Below are positions 1 through 6,858 of a stretch of DNA of 11,690 nucleotides, one piece after another (within the stretch, counting starts at the first letter, position 1; every line of letters starts with the position of its first letter). Source of the DNA: an uncultured Spirochaetales bacterium (GTDB lineage: Bacteria; Spirochaetota; Spirochaetia; Sphaerochaetales; Sphaerochaetaceae). The position numbers and the translations under genes were made by a program. The notes beneath the pieces were generated by a model. The model was not told the DNA's origin. It searched no databases and saw nothing but the letters and a program-made list of their open reading frames with translations. Location: the NCBI GenBank assembly GCA_934271365.1, contig CAKQRI010000046.1, forward strand, positions 1 through 11,690, read 5' to 3'.

Positions 1-2
1 TT

Positions 3-152
3 GCTATTGAATTTTCCGAAAGGAGAGCCCGAGGCTTAGGTGAGATACCTCGGGGTTTACCCCGAGGAGGTTTATTGGAGCTTGGAAAATATATCAATAG
101 CTCTACTGATAAGAAGCAAATTAGTATGTTAAAGATTAAAAAATATTCCTAA
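3..152 (+). CDS. C-terminal end of an unidentified protein (partial, 5' end outside window)
   Basis: An open frame enters from the left edge and runs 49 codons to TAA at 150-152. I do not recognise the product. The first half is unusually rich in Arg and Gly (RRARGLGEIPRGLPRGG) because it is encoded by a GC-rich palindromic element (about 28-67). The second half is an ordinary AT-rich, lysine-rich tail ending in KIKKYS. The abrupt change in composition suggests that a dispersed palindromic repeat landed in frame near the 3' end of a gene, or that this is a decayed gene end. It could also be non-coding repeat DNA that happens to lack stops. The next gene starts 61 bases downstream and has its own promoter. 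Confidence 0.35.
   Translation, partial: AIEFSERRARGLGEIPRGLPRGGLLELGKYINSSTDKKQISMLKIKKYS
28..67. repeat. GC-rich palindromic element, left edge
   Basis: Three arms can pair in alternative ways: CCCGAGG (28-34), CCTCGGGG (48-55) and CCCCGAGG (60-67). The last two form a perfect 8-bp stem with a TTTA loop; the first two form a 7-bp stem. The element is much more GC-rich than its surroundings. It shares the CCGAGG...CCTCGG core with the hairpin at 11671-11686, which suggests a dispersed repeat family. No run of T follows, so it does not look like an intrinsic terminator. Confidence 0.6.
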
Positions 153-178
153 GTTTGTTTGATATATACAATATAAAC

Positions 179-207
179 TTGAAAACTTTATTATTTAATT
201 CGATAAT
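179..207 (+). promoter_or_regulatory. Predicted promoter of ATPase 1, possibly leaderless
   Basis: TTGAAA (179-184), a 17-base spacer and GATAAT (202-207) match the housekeeping consensus well. Transcription would start about 7 bases after the -10 box, at or next to the ATG at 214. No Shine-Dalgarno sequence is visible before that ATG, so the transcript may be leaderless. Confidence 0.55.
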
Positions 208-211
208 TAAA
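194..211. promoter_or_regulatory. Inverted repeat over the -10 box of ATPase 1 (candidate operator)
   Basis: TTTAATT (194-200), CGAT, then AATTAAA (205-211) form a perfect 7-bp inverted repeat with a 4-base centre. It covers the predicted -10 box and ends 2 bases before the start codon, which is where a repressor would block transcription. AT-rich palindromes arise easily by chance, so its position is the main support. Confidence 0.4.
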
Positions 212-213
212 GC

Positions 214-1413
214 ATGCTTATCAGAGGAAAATATCTAAAACGCATACGACCTTATTATGATTCAGATTTTATCAAAGTCCTGACAGGGATAAGAAGATGT
301 GGAAAATCCACTATTCTAGCTCAGATAATGGATGAGCTATCTTCAAACATCAGTAAAGATAGACTGCTCTATATAGATCTTGAATCTTATGACTATGCCT
401 CATTATTAGATTCCCCTTCTGATTTCTACAATCTGATAAAGGAATACTGCAAAGATAAGGAAAAAGTATACTTGTTCATTGATGAGATACAATACCTAAA
501 GGATTTCGAAAGGGTTATTGCATCAATCAGATCCTCTCTTGGCTGTTCTGTATTCGTGACAGGTTCAACTTCAAGCTTATTGGCAGGAGAGCTTGCATCA
601 AGACTAACAGGAAGAGTGCTTGAATTCAGGATAATGCCATTCTCTTACTCAGAAGTATCTGAATACACAGGTAAGAAAGGAGATGAGGCACTTATTGATT
701 ATCTTTATTATGGTGGAATGCCTGTAAGATTCAATGAGAACTCAAAGGATTCTCTGATGCTTCTTTCAATGCTATATAAGTCAATACTTAAAAGGGATAT
801 CATCAGTGCAAAATCCATAAGCAATCAGCACCAGTTCACTAATATTGCATCCTTTGTCCTTGCAAACTCTGGTCAGATGATATCAGGAAACAGCATCAGC
901 GGATATCTAAGCGCAAAGGATGAGAGAATCGCTTCTTCGACAGTATATCAATATCTTAGATACTTAGAAGAATCTTATCTGATCAATTGCTCAAAACGAT
1001 TCAGCATAAAAGGAAAGCAGATTCTAGAGACACTCGGAAAATACTATGCTGCAGATCCTGCTTTCATAACAATGCAGAATAGCAATCAAAAAGATATGAA
1101 TAAGGGGCTTAATCTAGAAACTGTTGTATATCTTGAGCTTCTGTCGAGAGGATACACAGTTTACACAGGAAAGACATATAAAGGTGAAATAGATTTTGTT
1201 GTCATGGATAATAATCATCAGGCATACATACAGGTTGCTTATCTGCTATCTGATGAAGAGATAATCAAAAGGGAATTCTCTGCATTCTCTTCCATACATG
1301 ATAACTATCCTAAATATGTGATTTCTATGGATAAGCTTGATTTTTCCAGAGATGGAATCATACATCTGAATATTGAGAGTTTCCTGCTGAATGAAGAACT
1401 ATTCAGATTCTAA
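214..1413 (+). CDS. ATPase 1: AAA+ ATPase with DUF4143-type C-terminal domain
   Basis: The 399-residue cytoplasmic protein belongs to the bacterial AAA_14/DUF4143 group. Visible in order are Walker A (GIRRCGKST, residues 25-33), Walker B (VYLFIDEIQYL, 85-95, with D90 and E91), a sensor-1-like strand (VFVTGSTSS, 113-121) followed by the family pattern ASRLTGR (128-134), a helical/winged-helix middle section, and a C-terminal nuclease-like fold with E302, GEIDFV (324-329) and IQVAY (339-343). The last has the layout of a PD-(D/E)XK site but lacks the usual lysine, so catalysis is doubtful. The start at 214 gives the normal family N-terminus (MLIRGKYLKRIRPYY). The biological role of the family is not settled; ATP binding is secure, and anything beyond that is inference. 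There is no operon partner: the next gene is 98 bases away with its own promoter. Confidence 0.9.
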   Translation: MLIRGKYLKRIRPYYDSDFIKVLTGIRRCGKSTILAQIMDELSSNISKDRLLYIDLESYDYASLLDSPSDFYNLIKEYCKDKEKVYLFIDEIQYLKDFERVIASIRSSLGCSVFVTGSTSSLLAGELASRLTGRVLEFRIMPFSYSEVSEYTGKKGDEALIDYLYYGGMPVRFNENSKDSLMLLSMLYKSILKRDIISAKSISNQHQFTNIASFVLANSGQMISGNSISGYLSAKDERIASSTVYQYLRYLEESYLINCSKRFSIKGKQILETLGKYYAADPAFITMQNSNQKDMNKGLNLETVVYLELLSRGYTVYTGKTYKGEIDFVVMDNNHQAYIQVAYLLSDEEIIKREFSAFSSIHDNYPKYVISMDKLDFSRDGIIHLNIESFLLNEELFRF

Positions 1414-1437
1414 GATGATTCTTCGGCTTTGGCTTTG

Positions 1438-1501
1438 CTTGAAAAATACCGATATCAAGCTATAATAATACTTGAATATTTTTCAGTGATATTTTTTCAA
1501 G
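1438..1501. promoter_or_regulatory. Promoter of ATPase 2 with nested inverted repeats
   Basis: The predicted promoter is TTGAAA (1439-1444), a 16-base spacer and TATAAT (1461-1466). Four CTTGA/TCAAG half-sites surround it. CTTGAAAAA (1438-1446) pairs with TTTTTTCAAG (1492-1501) as an outer inverted repeat, and TCAAG (1455-1459) pairs with CTTGA (1471-1475) around the -10 box. The first half-site overlaps the -35 box. This layout suggests an operator bound by a dimeric regulator, possibly with looping, though the half-sites are short. Confidence 0.5.
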
Positions 1502-1511
1502 TGAGGAATTT

Positions 1512-2876
1512 ATGTTTTTGGGACGAGAGAAAGAGCTTCAGATTCTGAATGATTTTGCCGCAAATAAGAATGCAAAAGCTGGAATAATATATGGAAAAAG
1601 ACGGGTTGGGAAATCGACTCTCATTCAGGAATTTTCCAAAGTATTTAATGGAATCACGATTGCATATGAGTGTGGAAAAATCTCCCTGGAAAGAAATATG
1701 GAATTGTTTGCAGATACAGTTTCATCATCCATTGGTACTTCTTTTGGAAAATCAGATTTCAAAGCAATCTTCTCTATCCTTGGAATGATTGACAGGAAGA
1801 TTCTTATTATCATCGATGAATATCAGTTTCTGAAGAAGCGAAGCGATGATTATGAAATGGATTCCATCCTGAAGCAGGTCATTGATAATCTATCTGCTAA
1901 TATAAAGATAATAATAAATGGTTCTTCGATATCAGTGATGAAGGATATCCTGAAATATGAGAATCCTCTCTATGGCAGGTTTGATATGATTATGAATCTG
2001 AAGGAATTCGATTATTATGATTCTGCAAAGTTTTATCCAGAACTAAACGTAAGAGATAAAATATCTTATTATGCTGTATTTGGCGGTTCTCCATATGTCC
2101 TCTCATGCCTTAATCCATCTATAAGCTTAAAGGAAAACATAAAAAAACTGCTTCTGTCTGATACTGGAACTCTACGTACTTATATCGAATATGTAATTAC
2201 TTCAGAGATTGATGGTATGCCTTACCTTCAGTCTATCCTTGAATCAATCAGAAATTCGAAATTAAGGTATTCTGAAATTGAAAACAAAACTAATATCAGT
2301 TCTACAGGAATACTATCAAGATATCTTGAAATATTGGTGAGAATGGATTTCGTAGATGCATTATCTCCTATAAATAAGAAAAATGATAAGAAAAAGAAGT
2401 TCTATTCTATTAAGGATAATCTTCTGCGATTTTATTACACATACATATATACACGAAGGGGTGAACTCAATCTTATTGGAGAAGAGAATTTCTATAATAA
2501 ATACATAGCAAACAGCCTTGATACATTCATAAGCTATCGCTTTGAAAGGATTGCATGGCAGTATTTCTCCAGAAAAGCCAAGTTTAAAGGATATGAGATT
2601 CTTGATATTGGTTCATATTGGTTTGATGATAAGAAAAATAAAACAAACAGGGAATTTGATTGTGTAGTACAGCTATCAGATGGTGAATATTCCTGCTATG
2701 AAGTTAAATTCTATCAGCATCCTATGCCAGAGGAAGAGGCAAGAAAAGAAATAGCAAAGATAAATGATATCGGAGAATTAAGCATAAAACACACAGGTTT
2801 GATTTGTTCTGCTGGATTCTCTGGAAGCCATATTGATGATAGTGATTACGTAACTGGCGATGATTTATATCACTGA
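1512..2876 (+). CDS. ATPase 2: ATPase_2-like P-loop NTPase with DUF234-type C-terminal domain
   Basis: The 454-residue protein is of the so-called archaeal ATPase type (P-loop domain plus DUF234). It opens with the family signature FLGREKEL (2-9), then Walker A (GKRRVGKST, 28-36), Walker B (ILIIIDEYQFL, 97-107, D102/E103) and a sensor strand ending in NGSS (136-139). The GGSPYVL segment (191-197) and a winged-helix region (about 249-285) follow. The C-terminus has a PD-(D/E)XK-like core, EFD (381-383) and EVK (397-399), with the acidic residues and lysine intact, so a nuclease activity is possible. The start is supported by GTGAGG at 1501-1506, 5 bases before the ATG. Its closest relative here is ATPase 4, of identical length. 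No terminator is visible after the stop, so readthrough into the porin A leader 27 bases downstream is possible. Cellular function is unknown. Confidence 0.9.
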   Translation: MFLGREKELQILNDFAANKNAKAGIIYGKRRVGKSTLIQEFSKVFNGITIAYECGKISLERNMELFADTVSSSIGTSFGKSDFKAIFSILGMIDRKILIIIDEYQFLKKRSDDYEMDSILKQVIDNLSANIKIIINGSSISVMKDILKYENPLYGRFDMIMNLKEFDYYDSAKFYPELNVRDKISYYAVFGGSPYVLSCLNPSISLKENIKKLLLSDTGTLRTYIEYVITSEIDGMPYLQSILESIRNSKLRYSEIENKTNISSTGILSRYLEILVRMDFVDALSPINKKNDKKKKFYSIKDNLLRFYYTYIYTRRGELNLIGEENFYNKYIANSLDTFISYRFERIAWQYFSRKAKFKGYEILDIGSYWFDDKKNKTNREFDCVVQLSDGEYSCYEVKFYQHPMPEEEARKEIAKINDIGELSIKHTGLICSAGFSGSHIDDSDYVTGDDLYH

Positions 2877-2903
2877 TAAACTTCGCCTTTAAATAGAGCT
2901 TGT

Positions 2904-2981
2904 TTCTGCACTCTAATCTGCATCAGTATCTAAAAATCCTTATTCCATGCATCCAGAGCGTGTTTTGCACGTCGAGGAAGT
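2904..2981 (+). promoter_or_regulatory. Conserved 78-nt leader of porin A (copy 1)
   Basis: The element runs from TTCTGCACTCT to GTCGAGGAAGT just before the ATG and recurs at the same length before porin A' and porin B (72 of 78 bases identical to the porin B copy). It contains a hairpin, CATGC (2946-2950), 7-base loop, GCGTG (2958-2962). GCGTG can alternatively pair with CACGT at 2968-2972, next to the GAGGAAG ribosome binding site. The likely -10 box is the weak TTAAAT/TAAATA at 2889-2895, which would put the transcript start close to the start of the element. Confidence 0.75.
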
Positions 2982-4007
2982 ATGAAAAAAATACTCACAA
3001 TTGCACTGGTTGCAGTTCTCGCAGCTACATCAGTATTCGCTGGTGTAAATTTCTCTGGAAATTTCAGACAGGGATATAAGTTCACATTTGCTGAAGGCAA
3101 GGATTTCGCATCTGCAGCATGGAAGACAGAAGAATCAAAGCTTTCCATCAAGGCAACTGATGACAATGGCATCTGGACAATCAGCTTAAAGAACACTGGA
3201 GCTCTTGACTCTGCAAACAAGTGGGCAGCTAACGCATCTGTAAGCCTCACAAAGCTTCTTGCTGCAGCTGGCGTTGACACAGGTGACTTCAGCCTTGCTC
3301 TCAGCATCGGCAACAACGCTAAGATGGCTGGCCTTTCTGCTTACAACGACGTAACAGGAAACGAGTACTACAAGCTCAAGAACAACGGAAAGGAATCTTT
3401 CCAGCTCGCAGCTGCTTATGGCAAGCTTGTTAAGTTCAACATCGCTGTTGATCCTACAAACAAGGATGGTAACAAGCCTTCAACAGTAGTAAGTGTATTA
3501 ACAGAGCCAGTTTCTGGTGTTTCTGTAGCTGCTGACTATGCATTCCGCGGTTATTTTGATGATGCAGCAGGTGTTGGAAGCGTAACAGCTGACCACATGA
3601 TTGGCGCATCTGCAAAGGTAGATATCAAGAAGCTTGCTGACCTTGACTTCATGCTCAACGTATCAGCATTCGACAACATCGCACTCGGCGACAGCAATGT
3701 CAACTCTTTCGCAGTAGCTGTTGAGGCTGGTGTTGATACAGTTGACGGATTCGTAGAATTCGCAATGAAGAATGCTGAGAACGCTAATGTATATGCACTC
3801 AACACTCAGGTTAATTTCAACGTAGTTGAGAACCTCGGACTTGATGCATACTTCAACATTGCAAACCTCGAGAAGACAGGCGACACATTCTCAGTTGGTG
3901 CTGATGTATCTTACAAGCTCTCTGGTGTACAGTTCGCACTCAATGCTGAATATGCTAGAGCTGACAAGGCATTCACAGTAACACCTAAGATAATCATTGC
4001 TTTCTAA
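2982..4007 (+). CDS. Porin A: outer-membrane beta-barrel protein
   Basis: This 341-residue exported protein has a typical signal peptide (MKK, hydrophobic LTIALVAVLAA, ending SVFA at residue 20) and a mature part built of alternating short amphipathic strands. It ends in TPKIIIAF, a terminal phenylalanine of the kind read by the BAM machinery. It therefore probably sits in the outer membrane as a porin-like barrel; the substrate is unknown. A conserved block, VYALNT...NFNVVENLGLDAYF, lies in the last third. The strong ribosome binding site GAGGAAG precedes the ATG. Codons often end in C (AAC, GAC, CTC, GGC), more so than in porin A', which suggests high expression. Porin A' is a clear paralogue sharing the signal peptide, most strands and the terminator but differing in probable surface loops (here residues about 160-168 and 189-203). 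I cannot name a family with confidence. Confidence 0.85.
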   Translation: MKKILTIALVAVLAATSVFAGVNFSGNFRQGYKFTFAEGKDFASAAWKTEESKLSIKATDDNGIWTISLKNTGALDSANKWAANASVSLTKLLAAAGVDTGDFSLALSIGNNAKMAGLSAYNDVTGNEYYKLKNNGKESFQLAAAYGKLVKFNIAVDPTNKDGNKPSTVVSVLTEPVSGVSVAADYAFRGYFDDAAGVGSVTADHMIGASAKVDIKKLADLDFMLNVSAFDNIALGDSNVNSFAVAVEAGVDTVDGFVEFAMKNAENANVYALNTQVNFNVVENLGLDAYFNIANLEKTGDTFSVGADVSYKLSGVQFALNAEYARADKAFTVTPKIIIAF

Positions 4008-4034
4008 TCATTTGATTTAGAAGTAAGATAACGT

Positions 4035-4074
4035 AAAAAGAGGAGTCCTGAATAATACCTAGTCTCCTCTTTTT
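4035..4074. terminator. Bidirectional intrinsic terminator between porin A and ATPase 3
   Basis: AAAAAGAGGAG (4035-4045) and CTCCTCTTTTT (4064-4074) form a perfect 11-bp stem with an 18-base loop. The A-run on one side and T-run on the other allow it to end transcription from both converging genes. The 70 bases from the porin A stop codon through this stem differ at only two positions from those after porin A'. Confidence 0.9.
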
Positions 4075-4088
4075 AATTTAATTAAGAA

Positions 4089-5471
4089 TCAGAGTCTTTC
4101 AATTGCAAGATCATACGCCACTTTCAAATCTATGCATTTTACATCCGCTTCTTTATTGAGGCCTTCTGCAAAACCTGATTTACTGAATAATATATATTTC
4201 CTAATGTTTTCAGGTTCTGAGTCAACAAGAAAAGATCTTTCCCTTAGTTTATTTAGAATTTCATTTCCTATAGGAGTTCCTGTATATTTGCATTCACAAT
4301 AGACAGAAAAACCAGAATAGGAATGAGCAACGATATCGATTTCCTCTTCTTTCTTTGTCTTTGGATTTCCTCCCCACCATGAACCGATTTCAGAAAAGCT
4401 ATCCTCAGGAAAAATTGCAGGAATCAATGATGTACATAAATCCTCAAATCTACGACCAAGGAATGCTGGTAAATTCGCATTTAGGTATATAGTCTTGCTT
4501 GTGCTGTTAATCATGTAGCAGAATGTAAACCAGAAGCAGAGCAACGGGTCTTTCAGTTTCCATATAGGACGTCTGGAAGCCGGTTTTACGCTTATTTTTT
4601 GTTCAACTATATCAATCTCTGCAAGATTATTGAGTATTGCAGAGACATTAGCAGTAGATAATCCAAGCCTGTCTGCAATAACCGTAGTCTTATTACAACC
4701 CGTAGCTATCATCTTACAGACTCCGAAGTAATTCCTAGAATCTCTGAATTCCATTCTGAATATATTCTCTGCCTCAACAGTAAAATATCCATCATCAGAG
4801 AAGAACTCCTCAGATATGCATCCTAGTACACTTCTGTATCGCATGAATATATTTACGTATAGAGGAACTCCTCCTGTAATAGCCCAGATCTTATATATAT
4901 CTTCCATTCCATATTTATCTGAAAGCATCATTGCAGTCTCTCTGATTGAGAATGGCCTTATTTTCAGACTCATATCCCGTCTACCATACAAAGGGCTTTC
5001 TACACCAAGAACCTGGCGTTCCATAAAGTGCATTGATGATCCAGATAATATGAGCATTAATTTCCCATCTGTCTTGTTGGTATCAAGCAGCATCTGAATA
5101 ATGGAAGAAACTTCAGGAAAAACTTCAGCAAGATATGGATACTCATCAATTATGAAAGCGAAATGCCTTCTACGAGCTTCTCTGAAAATGAAATCCATAA
5201 CAGATTTAATATTGCTAAACGATAGAGATTCTGAATTCCCTTCATAAAAGAATCTGCTTATTGCCTCATTGAGTGAGGTTAAAAGCATTGAGGCATTGCC
5301 TTCAAAAGCTGTAAACCACAGTGTATTCTTATTTTCAGCAAATTTTCTGAGAAGGAATGTTTTTCCAACTCTCCTTCTTCCGTAGATAATAGCTAGACTT
5401 CCTTTTTCTGAATAATATAATTCATTGAGCTTTGATAGCTCCTTTTCCCTTCCTATAAAATTCATTTGCAT
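4089..5471 (-). CDS. ATPase 3: ATPase_2-like P-loop NTPase with DUF234-type C-terminal domain
   Basis: This is a 460-residue member of the same broad group as ATPases 2 and 4 but the most divergent of the three. It shows NFIGREKEL (4-12), Walker A (GRRRVGKT, 31-38), Walker B (FAFIIDEYPYL, 104-114, D109/E110), sensor strand LSGSS (142-146), ESPLYGRRDM (158-167), a winged helix at about 258-296 (IADRLGLSTANVSAILNNL), and a nuclease-like core EEEIDIV (375-381) with ECK (393-395), key residues intact. Translation could start at 5471 or at the in-frame ATG at 5465. Neither has a Shine-Dalgarno sequence, and the predicted promoter places the transcript start almost on the first ATG, favouring a leaderless message from 5471. 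It converges with porin A over a shared terminator and diverges from porin A'. Function is unknown. Confidence 0.88.
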   Translation of the reverse strand: MQMNFIGREKELSKLNELYYSEKGSLAIIYGRRRVGKTFLLRKFAENKNTLWFTAFEGNASMLLTSLNEAISRFFYEGNSESLSFSNIKSVMDFIFREARRRHFAFIIDEYPYLAEVFPEVSSIIQMLLDTNKTDGKLMLILSGSSMHFMERQVLGVESPLYGRRDMSLKIRPFSIRETAMMLSDKYGMEDIYKIWAITGGVPLYVNIFMRYRSVLGCISEEFFSDDGYFTVEAENIFRMEFRDSRNYFGVCKMIATGCNKTTVIADRLGLSTANVSAILNNLAEIDIVEQKISVKPASRRPIWKLKDPLLCFWFTFCYMINSTSKTIYLNANLPAFLGRRFEDLCTSLIPAIFPEDSFSEIGSWWGGNPKTKKEEEIDIVAHSYSGFSVYCECKYTGTPIGNEILNKLRERSFLVDSEPENIRKYILFSKSGFAEGLNKEADVKCIDLKVAYDLAIERL

Positions 5472-5477
5472 AGTCTT

Positions 5478-5505
5478 ATAATAACTTAAAATAAGATTTA
5501 GTCAA
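5478..5505 (-). promoter_or_regulatory. Predicted promoter of ATPase 3
   Basis: Read on the minus strand, TTGACT (5505-5500), a 16-base spacer and TATTAT (5483-5478) form a good promoter. The expected start point lies about 7 bases on, at or beside the ATG at 5471, which has no ribosome binding site. A leaderless transcript is the simplest reading; TTATAA with an 18-base spacer is an alternative -10. Confidence 0.55.
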
Positions 5506-5538
5506 TTATGATTTACTAAATTACAATTTAGCAAAATC
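5496..5538. promoter_or_regulatory. Cluster of ATTTAG/CTAAAT half-sites (candidate operator between ATPase 3 and porin A')
   Basis: ATTTAGT (5496-5502) pairs with ACTAAAT (5515-5521), and CTAAATT (5516-5522) pairs with AATTTAG (5525-5531) across two bases. Flanking GATTT (5510-5514) and AAATC (5534-5538) extend the second palindrome imperfectly. The first half-site overlaps the -35 of ATPase 3, and the palindrome lies where the -35 of porin A' would be, so one protein here could affect both divergent genes. Confidence 0.45.
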
Positions 5539-5546
5539 TATCATTT

Positions 5547-5552
5547 TATAAA
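5547..5552 (+). promoter_or_regulatory. Predicted -10 box of porin A'
   Basis: TATAAA lies 7 bases before the conserved leader, the same placement as TATAAT before the porin B leader. No good -35 box is visible, so the promoter may need an activator or be recognised differently. Confidence 0.45.
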
Positions 5553-5559
5553 CACCTAA

Positions 5560-5637
5560 TTCTGCACTCTTATCTGCATTATCAGCTAGAAATACTCATC
5601 TCACGCATCCAGAGCGTGATTTGCACGTCGAGGAAGT
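5560..5637 (+). promoter_or_regulatory. Conserved 78-nt leader of porin A' (copy 2)
   Basis: Same length and ends as the other two copies; 70 of 78 bases match the porin B copy. The hairpin is strongest here: TCACGC pairs with GCGTGA over the conserved 7-base loop ATCCAGA. Compared with the other copies, the inner pair U-G has become C-G, and both outer bases have changed together to make an extra U-A pair. This supports a real RNA hairpin. GAGGAAG serves as ribosome binding site. Confidence 0.75.
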
Positions 5638-6759
5638 ATGAAAAAAATACTCACAATTGCACTGGTTGCAGTTCTCGCAGCTACATCAGTATTCGCTGGT
5701 GTAAATTTCTCTGGAAGATTCAGACAGGGATACAAATTCACATTCGCTGAAGGAAAAGATGTTGCATCTACAGCATGGAGATCTAATGAAGCAAAGTTTG
5801 TAATCAAGGCATCTGATGACAATGGAATCTGGACAATCAGCTTAAAGGACATTGGCGCTCTTGACTCAAATGATAAGTGGGCAGCTAATGCATCTGTAAG
5901 TCTCACAAAGCTTCTCGCTGCAGCAGGCGTTGACACAGGTGATTTCAGTCTTGATTACAACCTTGGGAATAATGATAGAATGGCTGGACTTTCTGCCTAC
6001 AATGATGTAACTGCAAGTGATTATTGCATGTTAAATAACGACGGAACAACATCTTTTGAACTTGCAGCTGCTTATGGCAAGCTTGTTAAGTTCAACATCG
6101 CTGTTGATCCTACTGTTGCTCCTGCATCTGTTACAGCTGGTTCTGGTTTCGTCTTTGATTCGGAGACAGGAGCTGCAAAACCTGCAGAAGAAGTAGCCGT
6201 AGCTAAAAAGGAAGCTTCAACAGTCATCAGCATTGCATCTGAGCCTGTAGATGGAATCTCTGTTGCAGCTGGATATGCTTATAATGGTTGGATTCAGGAT
6301 GCAACAGATGCTGCAAACAATTCAAAAGATGAAGGTTTTACAGATAAGCACATGATTGGAGCTTCTGTAAAAGCTGATATTGCTAAACTTGCTGATCTTG
6401 ATTTCAAGCTGAGCGTTTCTGCTTATGACAATTATGCAGTTAAAGGCAAAATCAATTCCTTTGCAGCAAATATCGCTAGTGGAGTTGATACAGTTGATGG
6501 TTACGTAGAATTTGCAATGAAGAATACAGAGAATAAGAGTGTATATGCTCTTAATACTAAGATTAACTTTAATGTAGTTGAAAATCTTGGTCTTGATGCT
6601 TATTTCAAAATTACAAACATTGAGAAGACAAGCGATACATTCAAAGTTGGTGCTGATGTTTCTTATAAGCTTTCTGGTGTACAGTTCGCTCTCAATGCTG
6701 AATATGCTAGAGCTAAAAAGGAATTCACAGTAACACCTAAGATGATTATTGCTTTCTAA
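5638..6759 (+). CDS. Porin A': paralogue of porin A with enlarged loops
   Basis: This 373-residue exported beta-barrel protein has a signal peptide identical to that of porin A (the first 78 coding bases are identical) and a closely related C-terminus ending TPKMIIAF. It is therefore also expected in the outer membrane. Extra length comes from probable exposed loops: residues about 160-195 hold roughly 27 more residues than porin A, rich in Ala, Val, Glu and Lys, and about 214-237 hold roughly 6 more. The barrel strands between are conserved. Codons end in A or T more often than in porin A, except for a 50-base patch (6064-6113) identical to porin A, which looks like a gene-conversion tract. 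A single unusual cysteine occurs at residue 130 (DYCML). The gene starts divergently from ATPase 3 and converges with ATPase 4. Substrate is unknown. Confidence 0.85.
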   Translation: MKKILTIALVAVLAATSVFAGVNFSGRFRQGYKFTFAEGKDVASTAWRSNEAKFVIKASDDNGIWTISLKDIGALDSNDKWAANASVSLTKLLAAAGVDTGDFSLDYNLGNNDRMAGLSAYNDVTASDYCMLNNDGTTSFELAAAYGKLVKFNIAVDPTVAPASVTAGSGFVFDSETGAAKPAEEVAVAKKEASTVISIASEPVDGISVAAGYAYNGWIQDATDAANNSKDEGFTDKHMIGASVKADIAKLADLDFKLSVSAYDNYAVKGKINSFAANIASGVDTVDGYVEFAMKNTENKSVYALNTKINFNVVENLGLDAYFKITNIEKTSDTFKVGADVSYKLSGVQFALNAEYARAKKEFTVTPKMIIAF

Positions 6760-6786
6760 TCATTTGATTTAGAAGTAAGATAACGT

Positions 6787-6826
6787 AAAAAGAGGAGTCC
6801 TGGATAATACCTGGTCTCCTCTTTTT
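6787..6826. terminator. Bidirectional intrinsic terminator between porin A' and ATPase 4
   Basis: AAAAAGAGGAG (6787-6797) and CTCCTCTTTTT (6816-6826) repeat the 11-bp stem found after porin A, with two A-to-G changes in the loop. It should serve both converging genes. Confidence 0.9.
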
Positions 6827-6858
6827 TATCTTTAGTAAGCATCAGAATAATCTTCTGT

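Noticed and set aside
28..67. Left palindrome as an intrinsic terminator
   Set aside because: No T-run follows either stem, and the surrounding frame stays open through it.
2904..2981. Leader as a known metabolite riboswitch or a peptide-coding attenuator
   Set aside because: It is too short and lacks the multi-helix junction of the riboswitch classes I know, and there is no start codon with a ribosome binding site for a leader peptide followed by a terminator.
2930..3316. Open frame on the minus strand across the start of porin A (and its counterpart at 5601-5936)
   Set aside because: These are antisense to porin codons in a low-stop frame. The two resemble each other only because the sense genes are paralogues, and they have no independent ribosome binding site or promoter.
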